A stretch of DNA of 64,000 bases from Nemania diffusa (Eukaryota; Ascomycota; Sordariomycetes; Xylariales; Xylariaceae). This document shows positions 35,381 through 45,791 of this stretch, in pieces (positions within the stretch are counted from its first letter, which is position 1; each line of letters starts with the position of its first letter). A program made the position numbers and the translations under genes. Location of the stretch: positions 3,224,001-3,288,000 of the forward strand of contig JBBPUQ010000001.1 of NCBI GenBank assembly GCA_038501195.1, read 5' to 3'. The notes under the pieces are model-generated. The model saw only the letters and a list, made by a program, of their open reading frames with translations. It was not told the origin of the DNA and did not search any database.

Positions 35381-36582
35381 TCACATAGCCATCATCATAG
35401 CTATCCCTAGTACTAGCGTGATCAGCAACTGCGCTATCGATGAACGATATGCCTCTGCAGTCGGCAATGGGGAATCAGTAACTGAACCATTAGGCGTATC
35501 CACGGCTGTTGTACCCGAGGCCTGCGATGATGTTGTGCTAACTCCGGTCGAAACATCCCCAGTCGGAATGGCTCCGCCTTCAGTGCTGGGGTTGTTAGAG
35601 GTGGTTCCGGATTTCAGTGTATTGCTCGTCTCAGGAGGAAATGTTTCCTCAATAGTTGTAGATGAAGATATTACGGCTTCGACTGAGCTAGACACGGGTA
35701 CCGATGTAGACACCGGCGGTGGTAGCAGTGACTCGGTCGTCGACGCTGGCGCTGGCGTCCCAACACCATCGGGATAGTAGTAGGTGAACCAGCGGTCACA
35801 ATCCTCGAAACAGGTATGTGTGCCTTGGTAGACAGTGTACCAGTAGAATTCGCTTTCCGCGAATAGCGTACCGTGCTCGTAGTCCCATAGTTCCGTCACG
35901 GCTGCTTGGCGCTTGTCGTACGCGGCTGTAGCCGACCAAGTCTGGTATGCCACTGTCTTTCCGGACAGTGCTTGGACGGAAGTGAGGGCGCAGCCGGGCA
36001 ATGGATAGTAGTATAGAGAATAGTGGATGCCGTTGTGTTCGGTATAAGAGTATGTCGTGAATGGGAACACCTCCTCCACATCCACGAAGTCATATTGTCT
36101 GTAGGCGATTAGTATCTAAGTGGGTTATGCTTCTCATAGCCATGAACAGCAACTCACGTTGGGCAACAATTTACGGAATAGACAGAAGCGTCAAAATTGC
36201 CTTTGTAAGAATACTTATCCCAGGCGGGCGACGAGTGCGTCGCTAAGGGCGTAAACCCAGCCGGACAGCCTGAATAGTAGCTCACGATTCCGTCCACGGT
36301 GACCTTCGGTAGCTCGTAGAAGTCATTCACGTAACTAGGGTAAGGTACGCTGCAAGATGACACGCCCGCTTGCGAAGGCCCGAAGTTTGTGAGAGTGCAT
36401 GTGAGCCAGTCTGGTTCGGGGTTACCTATACCGGGGCCTTGAATGTAGCAGCTCGTCGTTATGATCCAGTTGTTGCTAAGATCATAGCATTCGGGCGGAG
36501 GAGTGAATTGAATCGTCGGGGGCGATGTGATACTTGCGGGCAGCTCGGTTGGAGTTGAGATCAGGCTGGTTTGCGTAGCCAT
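35381..36582 (-). CDS. Cys-rich, Ser/Thr-rich surface protein, probably GPI-anchored or secreted
   Basis: Two exons (36582-36158, 36098-35381; 59-nt intron) join in frame to 380 aa. The N-terminal two-thirds is a Cys- and aromatic-rich domain (PPPECYDLSNNW, WLTCTLTNFGP, CPAGFTPL, SVNCCPT, HTCFEDCDRW) of the sort found in many fungal extracellular proteins. A Ser/Thr/Pro stalk of about 120 residues follows, and the C-terminus is hydrophobic (AQLLITLVLGIAMMMAM), like a GPI-attachment signal or membrane anchor. The N-terminus starts MATQTSLISTPTELPAS and is not a convincing signal peptide, so an upstream exon may be missing. Function unknown. Confidence 0.72.
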
Positions 36583-38983
36583 CCTGGCTTGAAACTATAC
36601 ACAATAGCTCACAGAAGAATGTTTGAAGAGGTATAGAAGGTAGTTGTACAGTAGGAATGTTTCTACACAGATATCTTTTCTTGTATATACTATATGTATG
36701 TTTATTTACGGGAGTGACTGTGCCGGCCGGAACATGGTGCCCGCGGATTTGCCAAGTCAATATTCTTGGCATGCCTCTATAAACATGCCACCGGTGGGTA
36801 AGTAATACGGCGTATTACTTCCAGGCGCTAAAGAGAATCATTTAATCCAGATGACTATCCTCGAGCCTCCTGGATTAAGTGTGCTATGAGTATTGTGGGC
36901 GCGTAGGAGAGAGCTGAGAGGCTTTTTTCAGATGTCTCGCAATCCAAGCCCTTCTCTTCAACTAAACTTATATCATTCTTAGGTTGTTATAAAGGCAACA
37001 TTCTTAATAACTGAGAGCGAATAACCTAATATTCTCTAGGGCTAAGAAGTCCGGCACTGCAACGACTTCGGCACAACGTGTCTATTTCACGACAATTACC
37101 CTATCACGGGAGAGAACTGCGACGCTATTAAACCACAGCCTTACTACCAGAAGTAAAGTGCTGTGAAGATGAGAACTTTAACAGCTTACCGATCTTATCT
37201 AGGACAGTGATAGAACTATTTTCTAATTATAACCACATTAGGCGATTAGGTTTTGCACAACGGTTTCCTCAAGAGTCTCCCGCCCTGTCTGTCTTACCTC
37301 TCTCGCCCAGTACATCTAGTCCTAGTCAGATGATGATTGTATGAAATGCAGTTCCCGTCTATCACCAAGGTATTGACAATTTGTCACGGTACTAAACCTC
37401 AAGGAGGTTAAGACTACAGCACGGGCCTCAGCCCGGTCTATATAAGCCAACAGGATAGGCTTCGCAGGGTTAGATAGAACTTCCCTCCTTGTGCAATAAC
37501 AATTAGTCAATCTGGCAACACCAGCAGTCTGAACTGTGACATAATTGGGAATTTCTACCTAACTATGTTAGCTCAGCCACAGTTTTCTAATACCTGGGTA
37601 CCTACACGTAACCTAAGAAAACAACCGCGGATTCTCGATGCCCGGACGAAGAAATAAGAGGTCGTCGGGCGAAGGACAGCAGGATACCCCAAACACGCAG
37701 CGAAGCAATGTGCGGGAGCGTACCCCCGGATCTAGTAAGCAATGACAAGCCTCAGGCCTACGCAAGAGTTTGCGAGGAGTCATCAGCAGACTGATCAGTA
37801 CAAGTAGATAGGAGACGACAAACTACAGATTCTTGGAACACTCCCCGAACACAGCGAGACGGAGCACATGACATCCGAGGGTTTGAAGTTCGAAGTGAGA
37901 ATGTCACTATCGGCAATAACACAGAGCAGTGGGAGATAGGTAAGAATATATAGCACGAAGACTTTACCGTGATTTGCAAGCCGATCTAATGTTCGAGATT
38001 GCTAACAACGAATGAATTAGCCCAGCAAAACATTTTTAACATTCACATCTGGTCGCAGGATGACAGAACGGAGGTTTTATTTGATCCCGCTCGGCCTGTG
38101 GAAAAGGCCTCTATCGCTACAGCGCCCGCCAGACCGCTTTATCTCGATATATTTGATGCTGTTTTTTGCCAAGCGCGTCAGTTTGATTTAAATAAGAACC
38201 TTCGTCGTAAGCATCGAGACAACCCAGTTCCCCCGCGGGGAGGGTCGGTCCGCCCGCCAACGAAAGGGTATCGTGGCCAGGCACAACAGCACACCGGTAC
38301 TTCTCGTATAGGCGACGTGCCGCGATAAGGTCATGAAACAACCGAAGGCCAACAGCCATCTACGGGACATACAAGACGAAATAGAAGGGAGGAAAGAAGA
38401 CGGCAACCGGCGCCCAATTCTCAAGCCAAAGCCAGACCGAGTAGAGAGGGCTTCGATAGACGCCGAAAGAAGAAAGCAGACCGGCGCCGAAGAAATAACG
38501 GGGACTAGTGAACTACTAGTCTACTAGATATTGCGTATAAGGCAATGAACCACGTGCTAACTAGGGATTTGTTTAGTGTCGCAGCCGGACCACGTGGTAG
38601 TAGACGTGAATCTAGCTAGGTAGCTAGATAGTGGATATGTTACAAATATTGCAATAAAAATTGGAATATTAAGTTCATCTTTTGGCGCAGTGGTTATTTC
38701 TAGCAGGATATATATTATGGAGCACTTCATGTATTATTAAACCTCACCCGAGCCCGAAACTTCTTAAAGGTTACATATAGCCTTGTTTAATTTTAGATTA
38801 CTTATATAGTCAACGATTAATTTTCCGACCATGACCATTTCTTCTGAACTATAAAATTATTCTCAAGGACCATCTAGAATTATAGGCATGTGGGCATTAA
38901 TACTTCTCTTTGGACCCTTAGCAACAATAACTTTTCTATTGCAAATCTACACCCATTATAACAATCCCGAAGATCCCTCCATA
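36583..38983. other. Gene-poor region
   Basis: About 2.4 kb with short frames only. It includes a perfect 10-bp-arm palindrome at 36800-36820 and a GC-richer patch around 38040-38500 whose translations I do not recognise. Confidence 0.4.
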
Positions 38984-39381
38984 ATGTCTGGCATAGAGAT
39001 TTTGGGTGTTAAAGCATCTACAGCTCAGCTTGTAATAGCGTATGCGATCGCGGTGTCATCTAAGTTAAACAAAATTCGTAGCAGGATTCGGAACGCACCT
39101 AAAAAGTTCGAGTAGTACGAAAATCAATTCAAAGAGGTTATCACTATAGCAGAATATAAACAAACGTACCCACCGATACAAACCGAGGAACTCAATCTTT
39201 ATATTTCGGCCATTGTGGCAAAACGACAGCAAAACATGGCATCCTGATAGATTTTGAGAAGTCGTCGAGGAACAGGCGGCGTTGGAACATACTTAGTGGC
39301 GAATTATCATTACAGCTTGGCGAATCTTTTGGGGATGTAAGAAACACAATGGTGAACCTTCTTGTCCTCATAACATCTTAG
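38984..39381 (+). pseudogene. Broken N-terminal domain of a STAND/HeLo-like fungal incompatibility-type protein
   Basis: From ATG 38984 the reading MSGIEILGVKASTAQLV, then SSKLNKIRSRIRNAPKKFE, has the helical pattern of fungal STAND N-terminal domains (SesA/HeLo-like: ..LGV.AS..QL..., then KL..IRSRIRNAPK). A TAG at 39113 interrupts it, but the same frame continues for 43 codons (ENQFKEVITIAEYKQ... to TGA 39245). A frame change then gives KSSRNRRRWNILSGELSL to TAG 39379, again like the domain's second half. I read this as one domain with a nonsense mutation and a frameshift. About 600 bp downstream are HET-s-like amyloid repeats, the usual C-terminal partner of such domains. Confidence 0.42.
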
Positions 39382-39928
39382 AACGCCCTTGATTAAAGGG
39401 AGTTGAAGGATGTTATCCTTAGATCTTCGAGGGTAACCACACTACCCTACAACCCCTTCTGTTACTTCCTTGTTCTCCAGACCTTCTACTCGGTCACTAC
39501 CCTCCAGTGCTTCTATTCCTTCATTTTCTTCCAAGGACGGAGGTCTTGTGCCGCCTCAAAGTGTGTGACAAGGGCTAATAATCTAGGTCCTGGAACAAGG
39601 TCTGTTCAACTAATAAATCACTTTGATTTCACAAGGTCCATGGTTTCTCTTCCAAGTCCTTATATACACATTGTACTCGGGGCTTCGGAGTCTTTACTTT
39701 ACCCGTTGGGCTATAATGGCCTGATCTTGTACCCAAGGGTCTCTAGGCTACAGTCCCTACAATCTAGTACTTCTAGGACTGTTGGTTCTCCTTGCATATG
39801 ATTGCAGGCCCAGGTGACCTAGCTCCTCCAATAACCTCAATATAGGTGGGTTAGGTCTTTAACAGTTGGGCGCGCGTATGCATAGCCAGTCCTAACAGCT
39901 TCTTGAATGTCTTGGCAGTCTTGGCCGT

Positions 39929-40171
39929 GTGACAAAGTGCAAGTGGTTAGTTAATTACTTACTCTACAGAGTAGGGTCACATACTTTCAAAGGGTTAAAA
40001 GTTGGCTGGGACGGTACTGTCTCTATGGGGAACATTTCAACTTCAAATAGCACCGAGGCCCTGATGGCAGGGCACTCGTTTACGGACTTTACGGTATCTG
40101 GGAATAAAGTTCTACACATAGGGAATTGTGACGAAGGAAAAACGACGCCGTTAGTCCACCTTGGTGGCTAA
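39929..40171 (+). CDS. Two tandem HET-s-like amyloid motifs (HRAM-type), copy 1
   Basis: This frame encodes two pseudo-repeats. R1 (39974-40033) is GSHTFKGLKVGWDGTVSMGN and R2 (40070-40126) is GHSFTDFTVSGNKVLHIGN, joined by a Ser/Thr/Asn-rich linker. Both follow the spacing of HET-s-related amyloid motifs, with an aromatic near the start, a Gly or Asn turn in the middle and G-N at the end. In HET-s and relatives two about 21-residue repeats stack as a beta-solenoid that transmits an amyloid fold between an NLR sensor and a pore-forming effector. The upstream effector half looks broken, so this may be the C-terminus of a pseudogene or an exon of an undetected gene. The ATG at 39929 is not necessarily the real start. 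Confidence 0.5.
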   Translation: MTKCKWLVNYLLYRVGSHTFKGLKVGWDGTVSMGNISTSNSTEALMAGHSFTDFTVSGNKVLHIGNCDEGKTTPLVHLGG

Positions 40172-41348
40172 CGGTATATATTGTACGCGACAGGAATACT
40201 GGCGGTAACTCAGACGGTCATAGTTTTGATAGTGGCGTAATGGAGAAGTACGAGTTGGTTCTTCTCGGGGACTATTCTGATTTGGATCAAAAGCTCCGAG
40301 ATATCGTTGCTCCAAAGTGATTACAGGGTACGTAGCGCCATAGAGAACACATGTGGTCAAATTGAGCAGGTACCGGTGGAACTCACAAGTCAAGGTAGGG
40401 TTACCTGATATTATTCTAGCTGATACCAGTTTAAGGCATCAACCAACTGCCACCCATGTGCTCTAATATCCGACCTATTGTATCTAATAACCCAAGAATG
40501 ACATCCACTTTGATATTATCACAAACTAATTCCCGGTCTACGGAGTACAATATAAAGTGCATAGAGCAAGTACTATAGGATTTATGGGCCTCTATTAGGT
40601 ATCACTTAGGTACCTAGCTAATGAAGATGTGCAAATGCTACAACTTACCTTGCAGGCATGCAGGTAAGTTAGCTCACAGTAGCTGCGCACCAATGCTTGC
40701 CATACTACTGTAACAGTGTAGGTGAGCCTGCACTGGAAAGGAAGGGGTAATTATTGATTAGGCTTAGCCTTTCTCGTTCGCGTTGATTCTTTTTCTATTT
40801 ATTTCAAGGAGTCCTCTACGTCGACTGTTTTCACTTAGCTAGCCAAGCAGGTTTCCTACTCCAAAATTCTACTAATGCGTTGATCTACCGGCATTATTTT
40901 AAACACATGTGAGGTCTTTGGAAGTGCTATTGTGACTACTTGTCAGTCTCCAAAGCGCGGTGTATGCTATTCACACGTTCCGTTTTACTACCCAATGCTA
41001 CCTTTTCCACTTCCAGGATTGAGACGCCTTTGAACTCCTTCTTTACATTATCTTGATTCGCCATCTTTACAAGTTCTTAGGCATGCTACCCACCAAAGGC
41101 CACCAGAAGACCCTGCCATCGAAAGCTGGAACAGGTTTCCTTGAAGGGTCTAAAGCAGCCACATCAGGACATCCACCACCTCCACACAATGCTCTTGCCC
41201 TAGTTGTAAGGCTCCTCATTTCAACAATTGGGTCATACTGACGAGTCCGTACCAAGCCAAGTCAAGCTTCGAAATCGTCGAGCTCCGCGAATATCCCCTC
41301 TCAGCCAAGTCGTCAGTTATTCTCTAGAGCCAATGTAGCCAAGACTAA
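40172..41348. other. Region between the two amyloid-motif loci
   Basis: About 1.2 kb of mixed composition with short frames that I do not recognise and a TAGGTACCTA-like word at 40610. No supported gene. Confidence 0.4.
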
Positions 41349-41651
41349 TGGGTAATAGAGCAATCCCACCATATTTCCGATGGCCACTTCACGGGGTATG
41401 GAATGATAACCGCTGGAAACACGTCACACGGAACCACAAACAGTCGTAGTTTGATGCCTGGTCACACCTTCGAGCGCCTGAGATTTGAAAACTGTGCTGT
41501 TCTACATATGGGTAATACGGGTAACGCTTCTGAGGGGCACCGCATTATTCAGCCGCAAGTTCATGGGGGGGTTTTCTTCCATCTCGGCGACTTTCCAGAC
41601 GAGAATACCAAGCGAGACACTATTAAACAATATACGGGACTCCGTAAATGA
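41349..41651 (+). CDS. Two tandem HET-s-like amyloid motifs, copy 2
   Basis: A second stretch paralogous to the one at 39.97 kb. The open frame starts after a stop near 41348 and reads GHFTGYGMITAGNTSHGTTN (R1-like, from 41382), a Ser/Arg linker, then GHTFERLRFENCAVLHMGN (R2-like, 41460-41516) and a tail that ends at 41651. The R2 units of both copies share GH(S/T)F, VLH and GN, and the linkers share an LM(A/P)GH junction. Only one in-frame ATG (41403) lies within the motif, so the upstream half must be missing or spliced from elsewhere. Could be a relic or a C-terminal exon. Confidence 0.42.
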   Translation, partial: WVIEQSHHISDGHFTGYGMITAGNTSHGTTNSRSLMPGHTFERLRFENCAVLHMGNTGNASEGHRIIQPQVHGGVFFHLGDFPDENTKRDTIKQYTGLRK

Positions 41652-41986
41652 TTAATGGATGGCTCTGAACTAAGGATTAAACTAGGATGGTAACCTATCA
41701 AGAGGCATTAAGGGCGTGGCAAGGTGTGTGATATATACATGGAGAATCTACAAACGATATCGCTCTTATTTACTTACCTAAATGGCTTGCTGTGTTTTAG
41801 CTCCGTGCCTACTCTTCCTAGGTTATACTTTGCGACATTTTCATTATACCGTTGTGCTGCTCGTGGCTACATCTATTTGCGCTAATTGCCTACCTTGCCT
41901 TGCTATTCTAAATGTTTTGAAGGACTACTAGGTACCAGTAGGCGGCTGAACAACTTGTGTACAAAATCGAATTACAGGAACTCTCC

Positions 41987-42578
41987 ACGTCATGCAGCGC
42001 TACCCACAGGTAAAGTCAGTCAAATAATAGCCTCTTGACTTGTTTTACCTGAATTGATCGCAAAAAAACGCTTGTTTGACTAACTTGCCTGAATCTATTG
42101 ACTGGATTGATCAAGTTAATTGACCAAGTAACTCAAGCAATGTACATAAAGCGTGTAGGTAGGTGTAGGTAGGTGTAGGTAGGTAAGTAGGTAGGGTGGT
42201 AGGTAGGGTGGTAGGTAGGGTGGTAGGTAGGGTGGTTGGTAGGGTGGTTGGTAGGTAGAATGTAGGCTAGGTAGATGTAAGTGGCTAGGTAAGTGGCTAG
42301 GTAAGTGGCTGTGTATGTGGCTGAATAAGTGGGTTTAAAAACAGGGTGCCACCCAGCCTACCTAGGAAAGAAGGCTTCCTTTTTACCAAAAAAACAACAA
42401 AAAATATTTTAAAGAAAATAGGAAAATTAATTGGAAGTAATTGACAAGTAACAAGTCAGGTAAAGAATTATTACTTTACCTGCAATTAATTTTAAAACGA
42501 TTATTTGGGCTGGATTGGGTCAATTAATTGACAGTCAGTCAAATAATTACTTTACCTGTGGGTAGCGCTGACGTCATG
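41987..42578. mobile_element. hAT-type MITE, 576 bp, with 8-bp target duplication
   Basis: The element spans 41995-42570. It starts CAGCGCTACCCACAGGTAAAGT and ends with the exact reverse complement of those 22 bases. It is flanked on both sides by ACGTCATG (41987-41994 and 42571-42578), an 8-bp target duplication as made by hAT transposases, and the CAGxG terminus also fits hAT. The inside is non-coding: a TTGAC-rich part and a GTAGGTAGGGTG tandem array at 42145-42330. The intact duplication suggests a fairly recent insertion. It sits just past the 3' end of the FunK1 gene. Confidence 0.88.
42145..42330. repeat. GTAGG-rich tandem array inside the hAT MITE
   Basis: Direct repeats of GGTAGGTGTA, then GTAGGTAGGGTG, then AAGTGGCTAGGT-type units in succession. 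The stepwise change of unit suggests replication slippage within the element. Confidence 0.8.
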
Positions 42579-42689
42579 TAAGTAGCATAAACCCCATTTG
42601 GCTTAACGCTATCCTGGTTTCCTATGTAACACCCTGCCTATGTTATTAAGTGCCAGTCTGACGGTTTCCAAAAACAGAAGCTTTGACAT

Positions 42690-45032
42690 TTAACGCAAAC
42701 TCTTAATCGCGTCATTGTAGGCTTCAATAATAGGTCCATAAAGGTCAGAGTGGTGTGCAGGAGTGTCGAAACCTATCTGATATTTATTCGAGGAGAAAAG
42801 GAGGTTTCGGATCTTCCAGCAGAGAGGCTTAACTACATCGAAGGAGTCTGGGAATTCCTCTAGAAGCTCTCCAAATCCGTAGTTGGTCATGTATGATGCT
42901 TTAATCACTGCAATATCCTTGGAAGTTCCGTAAGACCATTTTTGCAGAAGGCTAACTGGAGGCTGCATCTCTACCCCTTTCTTAGAGTCGAGTTGGTACT
43001 TGCTCCATGATTCAAGCGCGCACATCCAAAGCAAGACATAAAAAAAGGATTCGAGATCGTGGCGGTAGGTATGTTCTACACTTTTCCCCAGCACCTCTAC
43101 TGCCATAAACTCGATCGTGCCAGTCTGTTGCCCTGATTTTCTGGCGCCGCTGTTTCTTTCTTTAGCTAGGTCAAGGTCAATAAGCAAACCTTTAAAGCCG
43201 TCTGACGTTTTTGGGTTTGGAATGATAATATTATTCGGTGAAATGTCGCGATGGAGGATTTGCCCGACCTCGTAAAGTGACAGGTGTGCCCGGATAGCAT
43301 CTCGCATCGCCTCTAGCAATTCTTTAACTGAATTAAAGTCGCTAATAATACGACCGATCGGTGAGATAACAAGGCAGGAATAGATACTATCTTCCCACTG
43401 TTGCTTGATTTTATCCCCGTCTTGCTTTGTTGCATCGGTTGACGACTCGTCAGAAAACCCCTGGGTCAGGTTTGGTTTGCTATTAAACGGTCTTTTATTA
43501 CAACGAGGTGTGCTGCTAACTATATCAGAAAACTTTCGTTTATGACCTAATGTATTTGCGCTACCTGCGGCGGACGATTGGTTAATACTCTTCTGAAAGT
43601 GGTAGGGTTCGGAGAACCGCAATCCGGCCCGCAGCTCTGCAATAGTAGTGATCTGGCGATATCCGATTACTTTCGCTATTCCTTTCACGCCCTTGTCTTG
43701 TGCCCGCTTTAGTTGGTTCACTTCTAGTTCTCGTTTAACCGGCGCCCATGAGAACTTGGCGACTTGCTCGTCCTGGGTTTTATAACATGCTGTCCCACGA
43801 CTTACGATGGCCCGTTGCTTATCTAATAGGTCGGTTAACTTAACCCGTATTTCTTTGTCACCACGGCTGTTATCCGTATTATGTAGCGTAACCTGTTTGT
43901 TATCGATGAATATATCTAGACCTAGAGCCGCGCGATCCATTGTAGCGTACCCAACAAAAGCTCGTGCAAATTTATGTGGTTCTTTATGGATATCGAAAGC
44001 GCCCGAGCTATAAGGCCCTGATCGATCAAAAACCCAAAGCTCCATAGTAGAGGCGTAAAGAGAGAACGCATGGATGAAGCGACGGGTGGGTTGGGCGGCA
44101 AAAACATTACGCACAAGACGTGTAAGCTGGAGAAATTCGGCCTCAAACCTATCCGAGTCGAATAAACTTTTCTGTTCTGCGACAACTAAAACCGTATTAT
44201 AATTCGAGACATCGCTGGACTTGGCTAGTACAGCGTGCGGTTGAAAAAATAATTCCATGCGGCCTTTCTGTTCCTTAAAGTCAAAGGCAGTCTTAGTCGT
44301 GCAGAGCTTGTTCGTAGCGCCGGTCAAGCAACGCTCTTCCAGCGAGCAGAGCCAATGCCACACAGGTTTTTCATCCGGAATAGCCGGGAAACCCTTCCAC
44401 TTGCCGTCTCTGTCTTGCTCGGCCATGATTTGGTGGAGCATCTGTTTCGGACCGTCTTGCCAGATGTCAGGGTTGAAGAACTTGTTCCAGAACCCGCCGA
44501 CGCCGCGAAAGGTACAGTTTTGAATCTCGGAGAACAGGTCGTTTTCGACAGCTCCGCTGGTTGCATTGTCATCCAGGCGGTCGGAGCTGTACTTGACTGG
44601 CGTTCCATCATACGTCGCCGCGATGCTGGGACGCCGTGGCGTACGGGGCGTTGTGTCAGTGTCGGTCTCATGAAGGCCGAGCACGATAGCCCATATGTCG
44701 GTGTCAGGGGTGGCGGCAGAGACGGCGGCAACGAGAGGTGTGAACCAGTCAAGGTTCCGCGTCCCGTTTTCGATTCCGGTTACGGCATTTTGGAGTCTAT
44801 GTAGCACGGCGCGAACCGATGGGATGCTCTTGAGGCAGTCCGCTGCGTCGCTACTAAGGATCCTGAGAAGGATGCGGGCTACGACATACCTCGAGGACTC
44901 CTCGGTACGATCTTGGAGGGCGGCGCGGATACGGCCGAGATCGAGTGGATTGTCCGCGATGATCTTGGTCTGATCCACGGTCAGAGAGATCGTTGGACCC
45001 GGGGGCGCGTCGTCTGTAGTATTTGTAGGCAT
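42690..45032 (-). CDS. FunK1-type fungal protein kinase-like protein
   Basis: Intronless 780-aa protein of the fungus-specific FunK1 kinase group, whose members lie in accessory regions and have no well-defined substrates. The long N-terminal half (RGVGGFWNKFF, KAFDFKEQKGR-like text, residues 1-450) is typical. The kinase core has HRDISPNNIII with the catalytic Asp596, LLIDLDLAKE with Asp619 in place of DFG, TGTIEFMAVEVL as the activation/P+1 loop, and HTYRHDLESFFYVLLWMC, the FunK1 signature after the P+1 loop. The N-lobe is hard to place. No frame breaks are seen, so it may be functional. It stands 120 bp from an hAT MITE. Confidence 0.9.
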   Translation of the reverse strand: MPTNTTDDAPPGPTISLTVDQTKIIADNPLDLGRIRAALQDRTEESSRYVVARILLRILSSDAADCLKSIPSVRAVLHRLQNAVTGIENGTRNLDWFTPLVAAVSAATPDTDIWAIVLGLHETDTDTTPRTPRRPSIAATYDGTPVKYSSDRLDDNATSGAVENDLFSEIQNCTFRGVGGFWNKFFNPDIWQDGPKQMLHQIMAEQDRDGKWKGFPAIPDEKPVWHWLCSLEERCLTGATNKLCTTKTAFDFKEQKGRMELFFQPHAVLAKSSDVSNYNTVLVVAEQKSLFDSDRFEAEFLQLTRLVRNVFAAQPTRRFIHAFSLYASTMELWVFDRSGPYSSGAFDIHKEPHKFARAFVGYATMDRAALGLDIFIDNKQVTLHNTDNSRGDKEIRVKLTDLLDKQRAIVSRGTACYKTQDEQVAKFSWAPVKRELEVNQLKRAQDKGVKGIAKVIGYRQITTIAELRAGLRFSEPYHFQKSINQSSAAGSANTLGHKRKFSDIVSSTPRCNKRPFNSKPNLTQGFSDESSTDATKQDGDKIKQQWEDSIYSCLVISPIGRIISDFNSVKELLEAMRDAIRAHLSLYEVGQILHRDISPNNIIIPNPKTSDGFKGLLIDLDLAKERNSGARKSGQQTGTIEFMAVEVLGKSVEHTYRHDLESFFYVLLWMCALESWSKYQLDSKKGVEMQPPVSLLQKWSYGTSKDIAVIKASYMTNYGFGELLEEFPDSFDVVKPLCWKIRNLLFSSNKYQIGFDTPAHHSDLYGPIIEAYNDAIKSLR

Positions 45033-45791
45033 GGGCTGCGGTGGTAGCGAAATGGATGGATCGAGGACGCGACGCGACCTAGCTGGGATAATATTTATTT
45101 ATAGGCGAGCGGGCTAGTCTGGGGTTTAGCTTTATATAGCCTGAGACCTGTGTAACAATTAGGGGGGCAACGTGCTCCGGGCGTTCCGGGCGTTCAGCGG
45201 TTCCGTTTCCGTTAATGCGGCGCTAGCAAAACAGAGTCCCGGTAGAACCGGAGACACTGCCGCAATGTGGGGGGTCAATAGAGCACTCTATACGGGGTTA
45301 TCAACATTGCATTACTATCGCTGATGCTCCCCTTATCATCTTCTTAAAAACATGAATTGTGAATAGACTTACTTCGAGAAACTCTGTTCCTATATATATG
45401 CGCTTTGCTCGTCTCGGTATATCTAATATGATCCAGGATGATGTTTAAATGAGGTGCCGGCTCCTTCGCTAACAAGCCCACAGACAGAGATACAGGAATT
45501 CAATTAGAGTTTGGGCTGAACCACGAAGCTTCGTGTATTTATTTCTTTATTCGTTTATTCTACGCCTCGGTGGGAGGCTGAATCAAATCTCAGAGGATGC
45601 CTACCCTGCCCATCTAGACCCTCATCCCAAAACTAATACCCACCTTGAAAATCCTTATACTAAGTTCCCCTTAATTTCTTCTCGAGAATTGCTTGAGTCT
45701 TGTCTAGCGGCTTGCGTGCTCATGAATTGAGAAGAACATTCACGAGGATTCTCGCCCTCGTAATAATAGTCGGCGTGTTGCATTCACGTGC
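45033..45791. other. Intergenic region between FunK1 and lipoxygenase
   Basis: About 760 bp holding the FunK1 promoter and the lipoxygenase 3' flank. No supported gene. Confidence 0.45.

Noticed and set aside
37999..38527. Two frames of 109 and 64 codons on the plus strand
   Set aside because: They read like moderately biased sequence, but I recognise no domain, splice pair or homologous pattern.
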